Shown in pieces: positions 33,667 to 42,491 of a stretch of 64,000 bases of DNA. The position numbers and the translations under genes are program-made. Source of the DNA: JAAYCI01 sp964550985 (GTDB lineage Bacteria > Bacillota > Clostridia > Oscillospirales > Ruminococcaceae); NCBI GenBank assembly GCA_964550985.1, contig CAZKBM010000006.1, positions 1-64,000 of the forward strand, read 5' to 3'. Within the stretch, counting starts at the first letter, position 1, and each line of letters begins with the position of its first letter. The notes beneath the pieces were generated by a model. It was given only the letters and a program-made list of their open reading frames with translations. It was not told where the DNA came from and ran no database searches.

Positions 33667-35755
33667 GATCGCTCTCCCTATAAATTACGCTTTTGCCCGG
33701 CCGGATGCAGAGCTGGGCGTTCCCCTCGCTGTACAAAACCTCTTTTTGGGCGTCCGCCCATTCGGGCGTTGCCGAGGCTGTAAACAACAGCCCATATTCC
33801 CCCTCCACTGCGCCATTTGAAGGGATGAGCACATCCACCGCAGGATAGGCCCTAAGGTCTGCGCCGCCCGCAACCAAGGCCAGCTTATAGCCCTCTATAT
33901 CCAGGCAGGCTATCTGCCCCTCTCCCTGCGCCTGCAGGTACACCTGTACATCCGGCAGGGGAGAAAATATCTCCCGGTAACGCAGTTCTTCTGCGGGCGC
34001 ATACACGGCCTCGGGGCGGAAAAGCGCCACGTACTCGGTGCTTTGTGGGTTTTGCCGCATATCCAAAAACAGCACGCATTGGCGCAGGTTTTGCCGGGCA
34101 AACACCCGCTCTGCCTCGTTTGCCGCAAGGCGGCTGCGGTATAAAACCACACCCTTACCACCCTGGCTTACCACCACGGCCGCGCCGGGGCCGCTGCCCA
34201 CAAGGCCAATGCGCACGGTATCCTTATCCAAATAAAAGTGCAAGGCAAGGGCCAGCGGCAGGGTGAGGGCCGCCGCCACGGCATAGGTTTTGCGGTAGGG
34301 GGTGCGCAGGGCCAGCCACAAAAGCAGGTAGGCCAGTAAAATGGCGGTGAAAAAGAACAGGCCGCCCACAGTGATGTACAACCCCGGCAGCGAGGCGGCA
34401 AAGCCGGTAAGCAGCTCCAAAAGGTGCAGCAGCCAGCCGCCCAATAGGGCAAATGGACGGAGGAAAAACTCCAGCACCGGCAGGCCGGTGGGCAAAGCCA
34501 GCGCAAAGCCGCAAAGCAGAATGGGGCTTAACAGCGGCACGGCCAAAAGATTCATGGGCAGCGCCAGCAACGAGAACCCAAAGCTGTTTAGCGCCACAAC
34601 CGGCAGGGTTGCCAGGGTGACGCAGCTTGGCACGGCCGCAAGCTGCCCCAGCCGCAACAGGGCTTTTTGCCAAAATGCCAGGGGCCCATCTCCAAAATGG
34701 CGGCCAAGCTTTGCGGCGCATTGCGCCCCCAACAAGGTGCCCAGCGTGGCCGTGAAGGAAAGCTGCAAACCCGCATCGGTTGCGGCAAAAGGGTTTTGTA
34801 GGCAGAGCAACAACCCGGCCAGCCCAAGGGAGGTGTATACATCGGCCTTGCGGCCAAACAGAACCGCCCCGTACACAAGAAGGCAGGCTATGCCGCTGCG
34901 CAGAATAGACGGGGTGAGGCCCGTAAAGGCCATAAACAGGAACACCGCCGCCATGGAAAAAACCGCCACCAGCCTTTTGCGGCGCAAAACCGCCCTGCAA
35001 AACGCGTACACAGCGCCTGTTAGGATGGAGAGGTGCAGCCCCGAAACCACCAGCATATGCGAGAGGCCCGCCATACGGTAGGCTTCGGTTGTAGCGCTGC
35101 TTAAATTGCGCCTGTCGCCCAGGGCCATGGCTGCCGCCACCGAGGCCAGCCGCCGGGGCAGGCGGGCGCCAATATTTTCAGCCGCCACATATTTTAAGCG
35201 GCGCATCTGGCCCAAAAAGGTGGTTTGCTCCCCTATTGTTTCCACTATTTGTGCTTGGGCGTTTATATATATTCCTTTGGCGTGGTTGTAGGCAATGTCA
35301 TCCCGCCCTGCCAAGGGGCGGAAGCTTAGCTCCAGCCGCAAAACCTCCCCAATGGCGGCTGGGGGAAGGTCATACACCTGCAGCTTTATGGGCGCTTTGG
35401 GCGTTTGCCCCGCCAGCGTTAGCACGGTAAGGTTCAAGGTGTATCTCTCCTCCCCATAGCCGGGGCGGCTATCCTCCACACGGGCCGTAACCGTCTGCGT
35501 TTGCCCGGCCAAAGCTTGTACCGGCCTTACAAACACCTGCTGGTATGCCAGCGTATACAAAAAGGCAAACCCGGTGGCGGCCAAAAGCAGCGGCCCAACC
35601 AAGGCCTGCGGCCTTTTGCGCAACCACAAAAACCCCAGCCCTGCCACAAGGGCCAAAACGGCCCCCAAGGGGAACAGAAACCCCGCCGGCAACCAGGAGG
35701 CCGCCAGCAGGGCAAGCAAAAAACCAAGGCCAAAAACCGCAAGCGGACGCCGCAT
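33650..35755 (-). CDS. comEC: ComEC/Rec2 DNA-uptake channel with degenerate C-terminal domain
   Basis: A membrane channel for single-stranded DNA during natural transformation. It has 701 residues. N-terminal helices are followed by a DUF4131/OB-like soluble domain (TVTARVEDSRPGYGEERYTLNL), then the Competence domain with LSHMLVVSGLHLSILTG and many helices. The C-terminal 190 residues sit where ComEC has a metallo-beta-lactamase domain, but no HxHxDH-like motif is present, so that domain looks catalytically dead or lost. The gene starts 9 bp after the phosphoribosyltransferase gene stops. Confidence 0.9.
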   Translation of the reverse strand: MRRPLAVFGLGFLLALLAASWLPAGFLFPLGAVLALVAGLGFLWLRKRPQALVGPLLLAATGFAFLYTLAYQQVFVRPVQALAGQTQTVTARVEDSRPGYGEERYTLNLTVLTLAGQTPKAPIKLQVYDLPPAAIGEVLRLELSFRPLAGRDDIAYNHAKGIYINAQAQIVETIGEQTTFLGQMRRLKYVAAENIGARLPRRLASVAAAMALGDRRNLSSATTEAYRMAGLSHMLVVSGLHLSILTGAVYAFCRAVLRRKRLVAVFSMAAVFLFMAFTGLTPSILRSGIACLLVYGAVLFGRKADVYTSLGLAGLLLCLQNPFAATDAGLQLSFTATLGTLLGAQCAAKLGRHFGDGPLAFWQKALLRLGQLAAVPSCVTLATLPVVALNSFGFSLLALPMNLLAVPLLSPILLCGFALALPTGLPVLEFFLRPFALLGGWLLHLLELLTGFAASLPGLYITVGGLFFFTAILLAYLLLWLALRTPYRKTYAVAAALTLPLALALHFYLDKDTVRIGLVGSGPGAAVVVSQGGKGVVLYRSRLAANEAERVFARQNLRQCVLFLDMRQNPQSTEYVALFRPEAVYAPAEELRYREIFSPLPDVQVYLQAQGEGQIACLDIEGYKLALVAGGADLRAYPAVDVLIPSNGAVEGEYGLLFTASATPEWADAQKEVLYSEGNAQLCIRPGKSVIYRESDHDIFA

Positions 35756-35764
35756 ACCGCCGGT

Positions 35765-36301
35765 TTACTGGATGAGGGGAAGCGGCGCCAAAAACAATAT
35801 GTCTTTGCGTTTTGCGGCGTCCCCTTCGGCCAAAACGGCGGCGCGCGCCACAATGGTGGCCGTGCTTTTTTCCACAATGGCCTCCATGGCAAGCAGCGAG
35901 CCCCCTGTGCTGATCACGTCGTCCACAATCAGCACACGCTTTCCGTTCAAATAGTCAAGGTCGGGTTTATCAATGCAAAGGCTTTGCACCTCTTTTGTGG
36001 TGATAGACTGTACTTCCACCACCACCGGCTGCTGCATGTACAGCTTTTTGCCCTTGCGCGCCGGGATGTATCTTTTCCCGCTCTGGCGGCTCATCTCATA
36101 CGCCAGGGGAATGGCCTTGCTCTCCGCAGTCACAATCACATCAAAAGCGGGTGCGCGGCGCAGCAGTTCTTCGGCGCAGGCAATGGTAAGTTCCACATCG
36201 CCAAACATGATGAAGGCGGCGATAGAGAGTTCCTCGCTAATTTTGCAGATGCGAAGCTCGCGGGTAATTCCGGCCACTTCCAATTTATACGTTTCCGGCA
36301 T
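35765..36301 (-). CDS. Purine phosphoribosyltransferase-like protein (Apt-like)
   Basis: It probably joins a purine base to PRPP, or acts as a related regulator. It has 178 residues of the type I PRTase fold, with the PRPP loop VLIVDDVISTGGSL and an adenine-PRTase-like middle (ESKAIPLAYEMSRQSG, YIPARKGKKLY). The base cannot be fixed from sequence; adenine or xanthine are likely. It lies between the HIT gene and comEC in the alaS operon. Confidence 0.82.
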   Translation of the reverse strand: MPETYKLEVAGITRELRICKISEELSIAAFIMFGDVELTIACAEELLRRAPAFDVIVTAESKAIPLAYEMSRQSGKRYIPARKGKKLYMQQPVVVEVQSITTKEVQSLCIDKPDLDYLNGKRVLIVDDVISTGGSLLAMEAIVEKSTATIVARAAVLAEGDAAKRKDILFLAPLPLIQ

Positions 36302-36391
36302 ATGGGTTTGCCCCTTTCATACTTTACGGCTACTTTACGGTTTAATAAGAACAGAATAAATACCTCTTAGAAATAAGCAGAGTATTGGCCG

Positions 36392-36733
36392 CTAGCCCGG
36401 AGGCCAGCCCAGTGCACGGCCACCCAGCAGGTGGAAGTGCAGATGCCCCACGCTTTGGCCGCCGTCCTGCCCCACGTTGGAGACAATGCGCCAGCCCCCG
36501 CTGAGGCCCTCCTCCTCGGCCAGTTGTGCGGCGGCGGCAAACATCCGCCCCAGCAATGGGCCATCGGCCTGGCTTAGGCAGGCGGCGGAATCGATGTGTT
36601 TTTTGGGGATGAGCAGAATGTGGCTGGGGGCCTTGGGGTCGATATCCCGGAAGGCCAACACCTCATCATCCTCATATACGATGATACTGGGAATTTCCTT
36701 GTTCGCAATTTTGCAAAACAGGCAATCGGGCAC
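36392..36733 (-). CDS. HIT (histidine triad) family protein
   Basis: A small nucleotide phosphoramidase or hydrolase of the HINT group. It has 113 residues. The triad is GHLHFHLLGG near the C-terminus. The N-terminal CLFCKIANKEIP gives the CxxC zinc pair found in many HINT proteins. GTG start with GGGGAG upstream. It follows alaS by 27 bp; HINT proteins can hydrolyse aminoacyl-AMP, so this neighbourhood makes sense. Confidence 0.95.
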   Translation of the reverse strand: MPDCLFCKIANKEIPSIIVYEDDEVLAFRDIDPKAPSHILLIPKKHIDSAACLSQADGPLLGRMFAAAAQLAEEEGLSGGWRIVSNVGQDGGQSVGHLHFHLLGGRALGWPPG

Positions 36734-36760
36734 TTTACTCCCCTCCTCATGGCTAAAAAA

Positions 36761-39436
36761 TTATCGGTTTTGCAGGGCGCTGCGCACGATGTCGGGCACG
36801 GCTTCCAGCGCCTCATCCACCTTGGTTTTGTCCTTCAGGCCCGCCATGGCAAATTCTGGCTTACCACCGCCCGAACCCCCGGCAATGGCGGCTATTTTTT
36901 TTATCAAATCGCCCGCTTTCAGCCCGCGGGCCACGGCCTCGGCCCCACAGCAAACAGCCAGGCTTATTTTTCCATCCTGCTCACCACAAAGGGCCCCCAC
37001 TGCGGCGGGGCGGTTGTGGCGCGCCATATCGCTCATCTTGCGTAGCGCGTCGGGTGAGGTGCCGCTCATAAACAGGGTGATAATCTGCACGCCATCCACA
37101 TCAATGGCATTTTGGAAAAGGTTTTTGGCCTGGAATGCGGCATTGCGCTCTTTTTCTTCATCCAGGGCCTTCTCCAGGTTTTTCACCTCGCCCATCACGG
37201 CGGCTGCGCGGGCGGGCAGGTCGGCCACATTTCCGGCTTTCAGGGTTTGGGCGGTTGCAGCCAGCATTTCTTCCCGCTGCTGCAAATGACGCAACACCCC
37301 GTAGGCCGTGGTGCTTTCAATCCGGCGCACCCCCGCCGCCACCGAGGATTCTGATAAAATTTTAAAGCAGCCCAAAAGCGAGGTGTTGGACACATGAGTG
37401 CCGCCGCAGAACTCGGTGCTCCAGCCGCTGGCGTCCACCACACGCACGGTGTCGCCATATTTTTCGCCAAACAGGGCCAGGGCGCCCATTTTTTTGGCCT
37501 CCTCAATGGGCAGGGATTTTACGGTTACGGGCAGGGCGTCAAAGATGATTTTATTCACAAGCCGCTCTGTATCCTGTAACTCCTCACCGCTCATGGCCTG
37601 GGTGTGGCTAAAGTCAAAGCGCATCCGTTCATCGTCCACATAGCTGCCGGCCTGATGTACATGCTCGCCCAGCACCTCGCGCAGTGCCCGCTGCAAAAGG
37701 TGGGCCGAGGTATGGTTGCGCATAATAGCCCTGCGGCGGGGGGCGTCCACCTCGGCCAGCAGGGTTTCGCCCACGCGCACCACACCCTGTAAAAGGGTAC
37801 AGGTGTGTACAAAATATCCCCCTTCGGTCTTTTTCACATCCAGCACAGCCAGCCGCGCCCCGCCGCCGGTGAGGGTGCCGGTATCGGCCACCTGGCCGCC
37901 GCTTTCGGCATAGAAAGGGGTTTTATCTAAAATAACCAAAACACCCTCCTTGGCCCCTTCGTCGGTGGCAATGGCCTCCAGCAGGGCCTCCCCGTCGGCC
38001 AGGGCCAGCACCTTCGCCTCCTGTACCAGGGTGTCATAACCTACAAATTCGGTTTCCGGGGCCGAAAGTTCGGCAAACAGGCTGGCCTCCCAACCCGAAA
38101 TATCCCGCGAAAGTCTGTCTTGCCGTGCTTTTTCTCGCTGTTTTTCCAGTTCCGCTTTAAAGGTGGAAATATCCACCTTTACACCGGCTTCTTCGGCAAT
38201 TTCCCGCGTTAAATCCAGCGGAAAGCCAAAGGTATCGTGCAGGCGGAAGGCTTCCAGCCCCGATAAAATGCGCTCGGTTCCCTTGGCGGCCACCCCGGCA
38301 AGGTTATCCAAAATGTCGCTTAAGCGGGAGAGGCCTTGGTCGATGGTGCGAGAAAAGCGCTCTTCCTCAGCGCCGATATTCTTTTTGATATAGGCCTCGT
38401 TTTCGCGCAGTTCGGGGTAGGCCCCCTCGTTTTGGGTGATGACCGTCTCGGCCAGTTCCACAAGGAAGGGGCCTTTGATACCAATCATCCGGCCATGGCG
38501 GGCAGCGCGGCGTAAAAGCCGGCGCAACACATAGCCCCGCCCCTCGTTCGAGGGCAGCACCCCATCGCCCACCAAAAACACCGTGGAGCGGATGTGGTCG
38601 GTAATTACGCGGATGGAGATATCGGTATGACGGTCATCGCCATAGGTTTTGCCCGAAAGTTTTTCTGCCTGCTGCAAAATACTGCGGATGGTGTCCACCT
38701 CGAACAGGTTATCCACCCCTTGGACGACACAGGCCAGCCGCTCAAGGCCCATGCCGGTATCGATATTGGGCTTTTGCAGTTTTTCATAATGCCCTGCACC
38801 GTCTGAGTCAAACTCTGTAAAAACGAGGTTCCACACCTCCATAAAACGGTCACAGTCACAGCCGGGGGCGCAGCCTGGCTTACTACAGCCGTACTGCGGC
38901 CCGCGGTCGAAATGAATTTCACTACAGGGGCCGCAGGGGCCGCTGCCGTGTTCCCAGAAGTTATCCGCTTTGCCAAGGCGCACCATGTGGTCGGGTGCAA
39001 TCCCTATCTCTTTTGTCCAGATATCATAGGCGTTGTCGTCCTCTTGGTACACCGTAATATACAGTTTTTCCTTTGGCAGGCCCATCCATTCTTCGCTGGT
39101 AAAAAACTCCCAAGCCCAGGCGATGGCCTCAGTTTTAAAATAGTTTTGAAAGCTGAAGTTGCCCAGCATCTCAAAATAGGTGCCGTGGCGGCTGGTGATG
39201 CCAACGCTCTCAATATCGGGTGTGCGTATGCACTTTTGGCAACTTGTTACCCGATGGCTGGGCGGTTCCTCGGTGCCCAAAAACCAGCTTTTCATCGGGG
39301 CCATGCCGCTGTTAATCAGCAAAAGGCTTTTATCGCCGTTTGGAACCAGCGGAAAACTTTTGATACGCAGATGTTGTTTGGATTCAAAAAACGAGAGAAA
39401 ACTCTCGCGAAGTTCGTTCAGGCCTCTCCACTGCAT
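36761..39436 (-). CDS. alaS: Alanyl-tRNA synthetase
   Basis: It charges tRNA-Ala. It has 891 residues from ATG 39436. Class II catalytic domain (FPLVPNGDKSLLLINSGMAPMKSWF, SCQKCIRTPDIESVG), then an editing domain with zinc motifs HTSAHLLQRAL and FCGGTHVSNTSLLG, and a C-terminal C-Ala domain ending in the GGSGGGKPEFAMAG block. The frame is open to 39463, but AAGGAG lies 10 nt before ATG 39436 and only 1 nt before ATG 39445. A promoter is at 39487-39516; no T-box was seen in its short leader. Confidence 0.96.
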   Translation of the reverse strand: MQWRGLNELRESFLSFFESKQHLRIKSFPLVPNGDKSLLLINSGMAPMKSWFLGTEEPPSHRVTSCQKCIRTPDIESVGITSRHGTYFEMLGNFSFQNYFKTEAIAWAWEFFTSEEWMGLPKEKLYITVYQEDDNAYDIWTKEIGIAPDHMVRLGKADNFWEHGSGPCGPCSEIHFDRGPQYGCSKPGCAPGCDCDRFMEVWNLVFTEFDSDGAGHYEKLQKPNIDTGMGLERLACVVQGVDNLFEVDTIRSILQQAEKLSGKTYGDDRHTDISIRVITDHIRSTVFLVGDGVLPSNEGRGYVLRRLLRRAARHGRMIGIKGPFLVELAETVITQNEGAYPELRENEAYIKKNIGAEEERFSRTIDQGLSRLSDILDNLAGVAAKGTERILSGLEAFRLHDTFGFPLDLTREIAEEAGVKVDISTFKAELEKQREKARQDRLSRDISGWEASLFAELSAPETEFVGYDTLVQEAKVLALADGEALLEAIATDEGAKEGVLVILDKTPFYAESGGQVADTGTLTGGGARLAVLDVKKTEGGYFVHTCTLLQGVVRVGETLLAEVDAPRRRAIMRNHTSAHLLQRALREVLGEHVHQAGSYVDDERMRFDFSHTQAMSGEELQDTERLVNKIIFDALPVTVKSLPIEEAKKMGALALFGEKYGDTVRVVDASGWSTEFCGGTHVSNTSLLGCFKILSESSVAAGVRRIESTTAYGVLRHLQQREEMLAATAQTLKAGNVADLPARAAAVMGEVKNLEKALDEEKERNAAFQAKNLFQNAIDVDGVQIITLFMSGTSPDALRKMSDMARHNRPAAVGALCGEQDGKISLAVCCGAEAVARGLKAGDLIKKIAAIAGGSGGGKPEFAMAGLKDKTKVDEALEAVPDIVRSALQNR

Positions 39437-39486
39437 GGGCGCCATTCTCCTTTTATATCGCAAGGTATACGCAAAAAACCTCTTTT

Positions 39487-39516
39487 ATCATAGTCTGCCG
39501 GCGGGGGCTAAGTCAA
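39487..39516 (-). promoter_or_regulatory. Promoter of the alaS operon
   Basis: TTGACT (39511-39516) and TATGAT (39487-39492) on the minus strand, 18 bp apart. The leader to the alaS ATG is only about 45 nt. Confidence 0.72.
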
Positions 39517-39659
39517 GCGCATTCACAGGGAAGAAACTTTGCAAAGGTGTATCCTGCCGTTTTTTACCGGCAATTTCAACCAAAATAGCACATCCATACA
39601 GGCTTAACCAGTGGCATATGCAAAGCCCCCTGTGCGCGTGGCGGGTAGAGATGTGGGCA

Positions 39660-40817
39660 TTAGAGCAGCTGCGCCGCTTCTATCCCTTTGGCAAGGCTGT
39701 AAAACCGCATCAGGTCCTGGGCGGTTTGGCGCAGGTCCTCTTCGGCCCGGCCCTGCAAGGCTTCAAAGGGCAAACCGGCGCGGTTTGTGCAAAACACAGC
39801 GTTTACCCCCTGTGCGTAAATCTCCCCTGCGCCATCGCCCAGCACGCCTGCCAGGGCCACCACAGGTACATTTTGTTTTTGGGCCGCACGGGCCACCCCC
39901 AGCACTGCCTTCCCGCGCAGGCTCTGCCCGTCCAGCTTCCCCTCGCCGGTAATCACCAAATCGGCATCTTTCAGCAGCCGCGTAAAGTTCACGGCTTCCA
40001 GCATCGCATCAATGCCCATGCGCAGTTCGGCATTCAAAAAGGCCAGCAAACCGCCGGCCATTCCCCCTGCGGCCCCGGCGCCGGGCACCTCTAAAATTTT
40101 TCGTCCAAGGTCTCGTTCTATTACTGCCGCCAGATGACACAGCCCTTCGTCCAGCAGCTTTACGGTTTCGGCATCGGCTCCTTTTTGGGGGCCAAACACG
40201 GCGGCCGCCCCCTCGGGGCCGCACAAGGGGTTATCAATATCGCACATGCCCGTAATGATGGCACTTTTCACCTCGGGTACAAGGCCGGCTGTATCGATGT
40301 GGGCTATCTCGTGTAGGGTGCCGCCCACCGGCACAAAGGCCTTGCCGCCCTGGCGCAAAAAACGCACCCCGCAGGCCGCGGCGGCCCCGCAGCCGCCATC
40401 GTTTGTAGCGCTGCCCCCAAGGCCGAGTATCACCCTTTTGGCACCGCTTTTACAGGCGGCCAAAAGCAGTTGCCCCGCGCCATAGGTGGTGGTTTTGCCC
40501 GGATGTTTGTTCTGGCCCGCCAGCGGCAGGCCCGCGGCGGCGGCCATTTCCACCACGGCGGTTTCGCCCCCGCACAGCAGGCCATAAAAGCCCTCCACCG
40601 GCTGGCCATAGGGGCCTTGCACCCTTTCCAAACATTTTTTGCCCCCGGCGGCTGCCAAAAAACAATCCACCGTTCCCTCGCCGCCGTCTGCCACCGGCAC
40701 CGATACAATTTGTGCATTTGGGTGATAGGCGCGTACCACCTCGGCCAAAATTTCACACACCTTGGCCGAGGACATAGTGCCCTTGAATGAATCTGGCATG
40801 AGAATGATTTTTTTCAG
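39660..40817 (-). CDS. glxK: Glycerate kinase
   Basis: It phosphorylates D-glycerate with ATP (GckA/GlxK fold). It has 385 residues if started at 40817. The N-terminus reads KKIILMPDSFKGTMSS, followed by VPVADGGEGTVDCFL and LGLGGSATNDGGCG, all typical. The codon matching the usual initiator Met is CTG (40815-40817), with GGAGGG about 8 nt before it; the nearest standard start is TTG at 40847 inside the upstream gene. I take CTG as the likely start. It probably forms an operon with the VIT1-like gene. Confidence 0.9.
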   Translation of the reverse strand: MKKIILMPDSFKGTMSSAKVCEILAEVVRAYHPNAQIVSVPVADGGEGTVDCFLAAAGGKKCLERVQGPYGQPVEGFYGLLCGGETAVVEMAAAAGLPLAGQNKHPGKTTTYGAGQLLLAACKSGAKRVILGLGGSATNDGGCGAAAACGVRFLRQGGKAFVPVGGTLHEIAHIDTAGLVPEVKSAIITGMCDIDNPLCGPEGAAAVFGPQKGADAETVKLLDEGLCHLAAVIERDLGRKILEVPGAGAAGGMAGGLLAFLNAELRMGIDAMLEAVNFTRLLKDADLVITGEGKLDGQSLRGKAVLGVARAAQKQNVPVVALAGVLGDGAGEIYAQGVNAVFCTNRAGLPFEALQGRAEEDLRQTAQDLMRFYSLAKGIEAAQLL

Positions 40818-40836
40818 TGCTCTCGCCCTCCACCGC

Positions 40837-41718
40837 TTACACGTCAATACCCAAAAATTGCTTTACCAAAAGGCCAATGATAAAGGATATCACGGCCACC
40901 CCCAAGCTAATGGCCGCCATCTCCCCAAAACGGCGGCCAAAATTTTCGCTTTTTGCCACCGCAATATAATAGTTGAAAAACAGGATGATGAGCACCACCA
41001 CACCCAGCATGGTGGCCAGCGCAGCCGCATACAGATGGTTTGGGAAGATGAGGTAAGGCAGTACCAGGCACACCACCGTTATCAGGTACGCAACCCCTGT
41101 GTATACGCTGGATTTCAGGGCGTCGGGGTTACCCTCGGCCCGTTTGGCCAAAAAGTTGGAGGCCGCCATGGAAAGGGTGGCCGAAACCCCCGTTATGATG
41201 CCGGACAGCGCAATAAGCCGCGTATTGGCAAGTGCAAAGGTGAGCCCCGCTATGGTGCCCGTCAGTTCCACCAAAGCGTCGTTCAGCCCCAGTACCATAT
41301 CCCCCACATGCTTTAGGCGCTCTTCGTCCAGCATGGCGTCCAGCTTGTCCTCATGGGCCTGTTCCTGCTCAATAATGCGCTCCACTTCGGGCAGTTCCTC
41401 TACCAGTTTTTTGTAAGCGCCGGTGGTTTTGTACTCCCCTTTTTCCATCAATTTGATAACAAAGGTGTAGCCCATTAGCAGGGCCAACAGGCTGTACCAA
41501 AAAATGTGCAGGTGGTTTGGGTGGACAGTTTTACCTGTATAGCGCTGAAAAATACGCGCGTGTTCCTTTTCTTCATCGGCAATTCTTTGCAAAATCGCCT
41601 TGTTTTCAGCGTCTTTTTCGCGCTTTGCCATTTTTGTATAGATAATATGGTCTGTACTTTCGGTGCGCTGGTAGCACAGTAGCAGCGCACGGGTTCCCTC
41701 ACTCACGGTCCGTTCCAT
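40837..41718 (-). CDS. Ferritin-like/VIT1-family iron or manganese transporter
   Basis: A 293-residue protein with an N-terminal ferritin-like helical domain (about 1-135; DEEKEHARIF and EQEQAHEDKLD hold Glu/His ligands) and a C-terminal VIT1/CCC1 membrane domain of about five helices (DALVELTGTIAGLTFAL, SMAASNFLAKRAEG). Such erythrin-VIT proteins move Fe2+ or Mn2+ out of the cytosol, as detoxification. A promoter lies upstream, divergent from the DUF4364 gene. Confidence 0.9.
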   Translation of the reverse strand: MERTVSEGTRALLLCYQRTESTDHIIYTKMAKREKDAENKAILQRIADEEKEHARIFQRYTGKTVHPNHLHIFWYSLLALLMGYTFVIKLMEKGEYKTTGAYKKLVEELPEVERIIEQEQAHEDKLDAMLDEERLKHVGDMVLGLNDALVELTGTIAGLTFALANTRLIALSGIITGVSATLSMAASNFLAKRAEGNPDALKSSVYTGVAYLITVVCLVLPYLIFPNHLYAAALATMLGVVVLIILFFNYYIAVAKSENFGRRFGEMAAISLGVAVISFIIGLLVKQFLGIDV

Positions 41719-41774
41719 CTCGGTAGTACTCCTTCCCAGTTTTCGCGTGTTTTTCTGTAATTTTCCTCTGGTTT

Positions 41775-41803
41775 ATATTATACTATAAAGGCTACAACTG
41801 CAA
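41775..41803 (-). promoter_or_regulatory. Promoter of the VIT1-like gene
   Basis: TTGCAG (41798-41803) and TAATAT (41775-41780) on the minus strand with 17-bp spacing. The overlapping TATACT at 41779-41784 on the plus strand may serve the divergent DUF4364 gene, but no -35 is clear there. Confidence 0.5.
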
Positions 41804-41833
41804 CACGCCATTTTGTAAAAGGGGGAAAAGAAC

Positions 41834-42418
41834 ATGGCAGAACACAGCTTTACCGAGGGGGTACGCCCTGGCGGGCTTACAACCGGCAAGGAAATTCGCA
41901 TTCTTTTGTGCTATTTAATAGATAATGCCGGCGGCCAGGTACTGCGGGAAAGCCTGGAAGAGGTGCTGATAGGTGAAGAGCTAGCCAACTATTTTGTAAT
42001 GGCCGAAAGCCTGGCCCAGCTGGAGGAGCAAAACCTGATTTGCGAAGCGGAGGGCGCTTTTACCCTTACCGAAACCGGGCGCACCGTGGCCCGCACCCTG
42101 GCGGGCGACCTGCCACGCACCGTGCGGGACGCCGCCGTGCGCGGGGTGATACGCGCCCAGCAGTACACCGCCAAAAAAGCCGCCCACGGCTGCGAGGTAA
42201 CCCAGCAGGCCGATGGACGGCGTGTGCGCTGCCAAATTGGCGATGAGGCCGGGCTGCTGTTTTTGATGGAACTGTATATGCCCGATAAACTGACGGCCGA
42301 AGCGGTGCGCGAAGAGTTTATTGAACATGGCGATAAAATATATGAGCTGATGCTGGCCGCACTGACGGGCAACCGCGACATGGCTGAAAAGGCCTTGGAT
42401 GAGATGGAGAAGGCCTAG
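41834..42418 (+). CDS. DUF4364 family protein, probable winged-helix regulator
   Basis: A 194-residue protein of a family common in Clostridia. The first 85 residues read as a winged helix (TTGKEIRILLCYLIDNAG, then YFVMAESLAQLEEQNLICEAEGAFTLTETGR). The C-terminal half is a mixed domain of unknown role. The function is not established; DNA binding is inferred from the fold. A GGGGG-type ribosome site precedes ATG. It is convergent with the sugar transferase gene. Confidence 0.85.
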   Translation: MAEHSFTEGVRPGGLTTGKEIRILLCYLIDNAGGQVLRESLEEVLIGEELANYFVMAESLAQLEEQNLICEAEGAFTLTETGRTVARTLAGDLPRTVRDAAVRGVIRAQQYTAKKAAHGCEVTQQADGRRVRCQIGDEAGLLFLMELYMPDKLTAEAVREEFIEHGDKIYELMLAALTGNRDMAEKALDEMEKA

Positions 42419-42454
42419 CCTATCCATCGGCCTCTTATCCCATCTTTTTGAAAA

Positions 42455-42478
42455 CTACAGTTTGCTCATTTGCTGTAA
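42455..42478. repeat. Fragment of the 165-bp repeat head
   Basis: It begins CTACAGTTTGCTCATTTGC and matches the reverse complement of the first 24 bases of copies A-C. It lies in the short gap between two convergent genes and has no hairpin body. Confidence 0.7.
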
Positions 42479-42491
42479 AAACAACAACCCA

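Noticed and set aside
39437..39659. Possible T-box before alaS
   Set aside because: The promoter lies only about 45 nt from the start codon and no T-box sequence or specifier stem was found.
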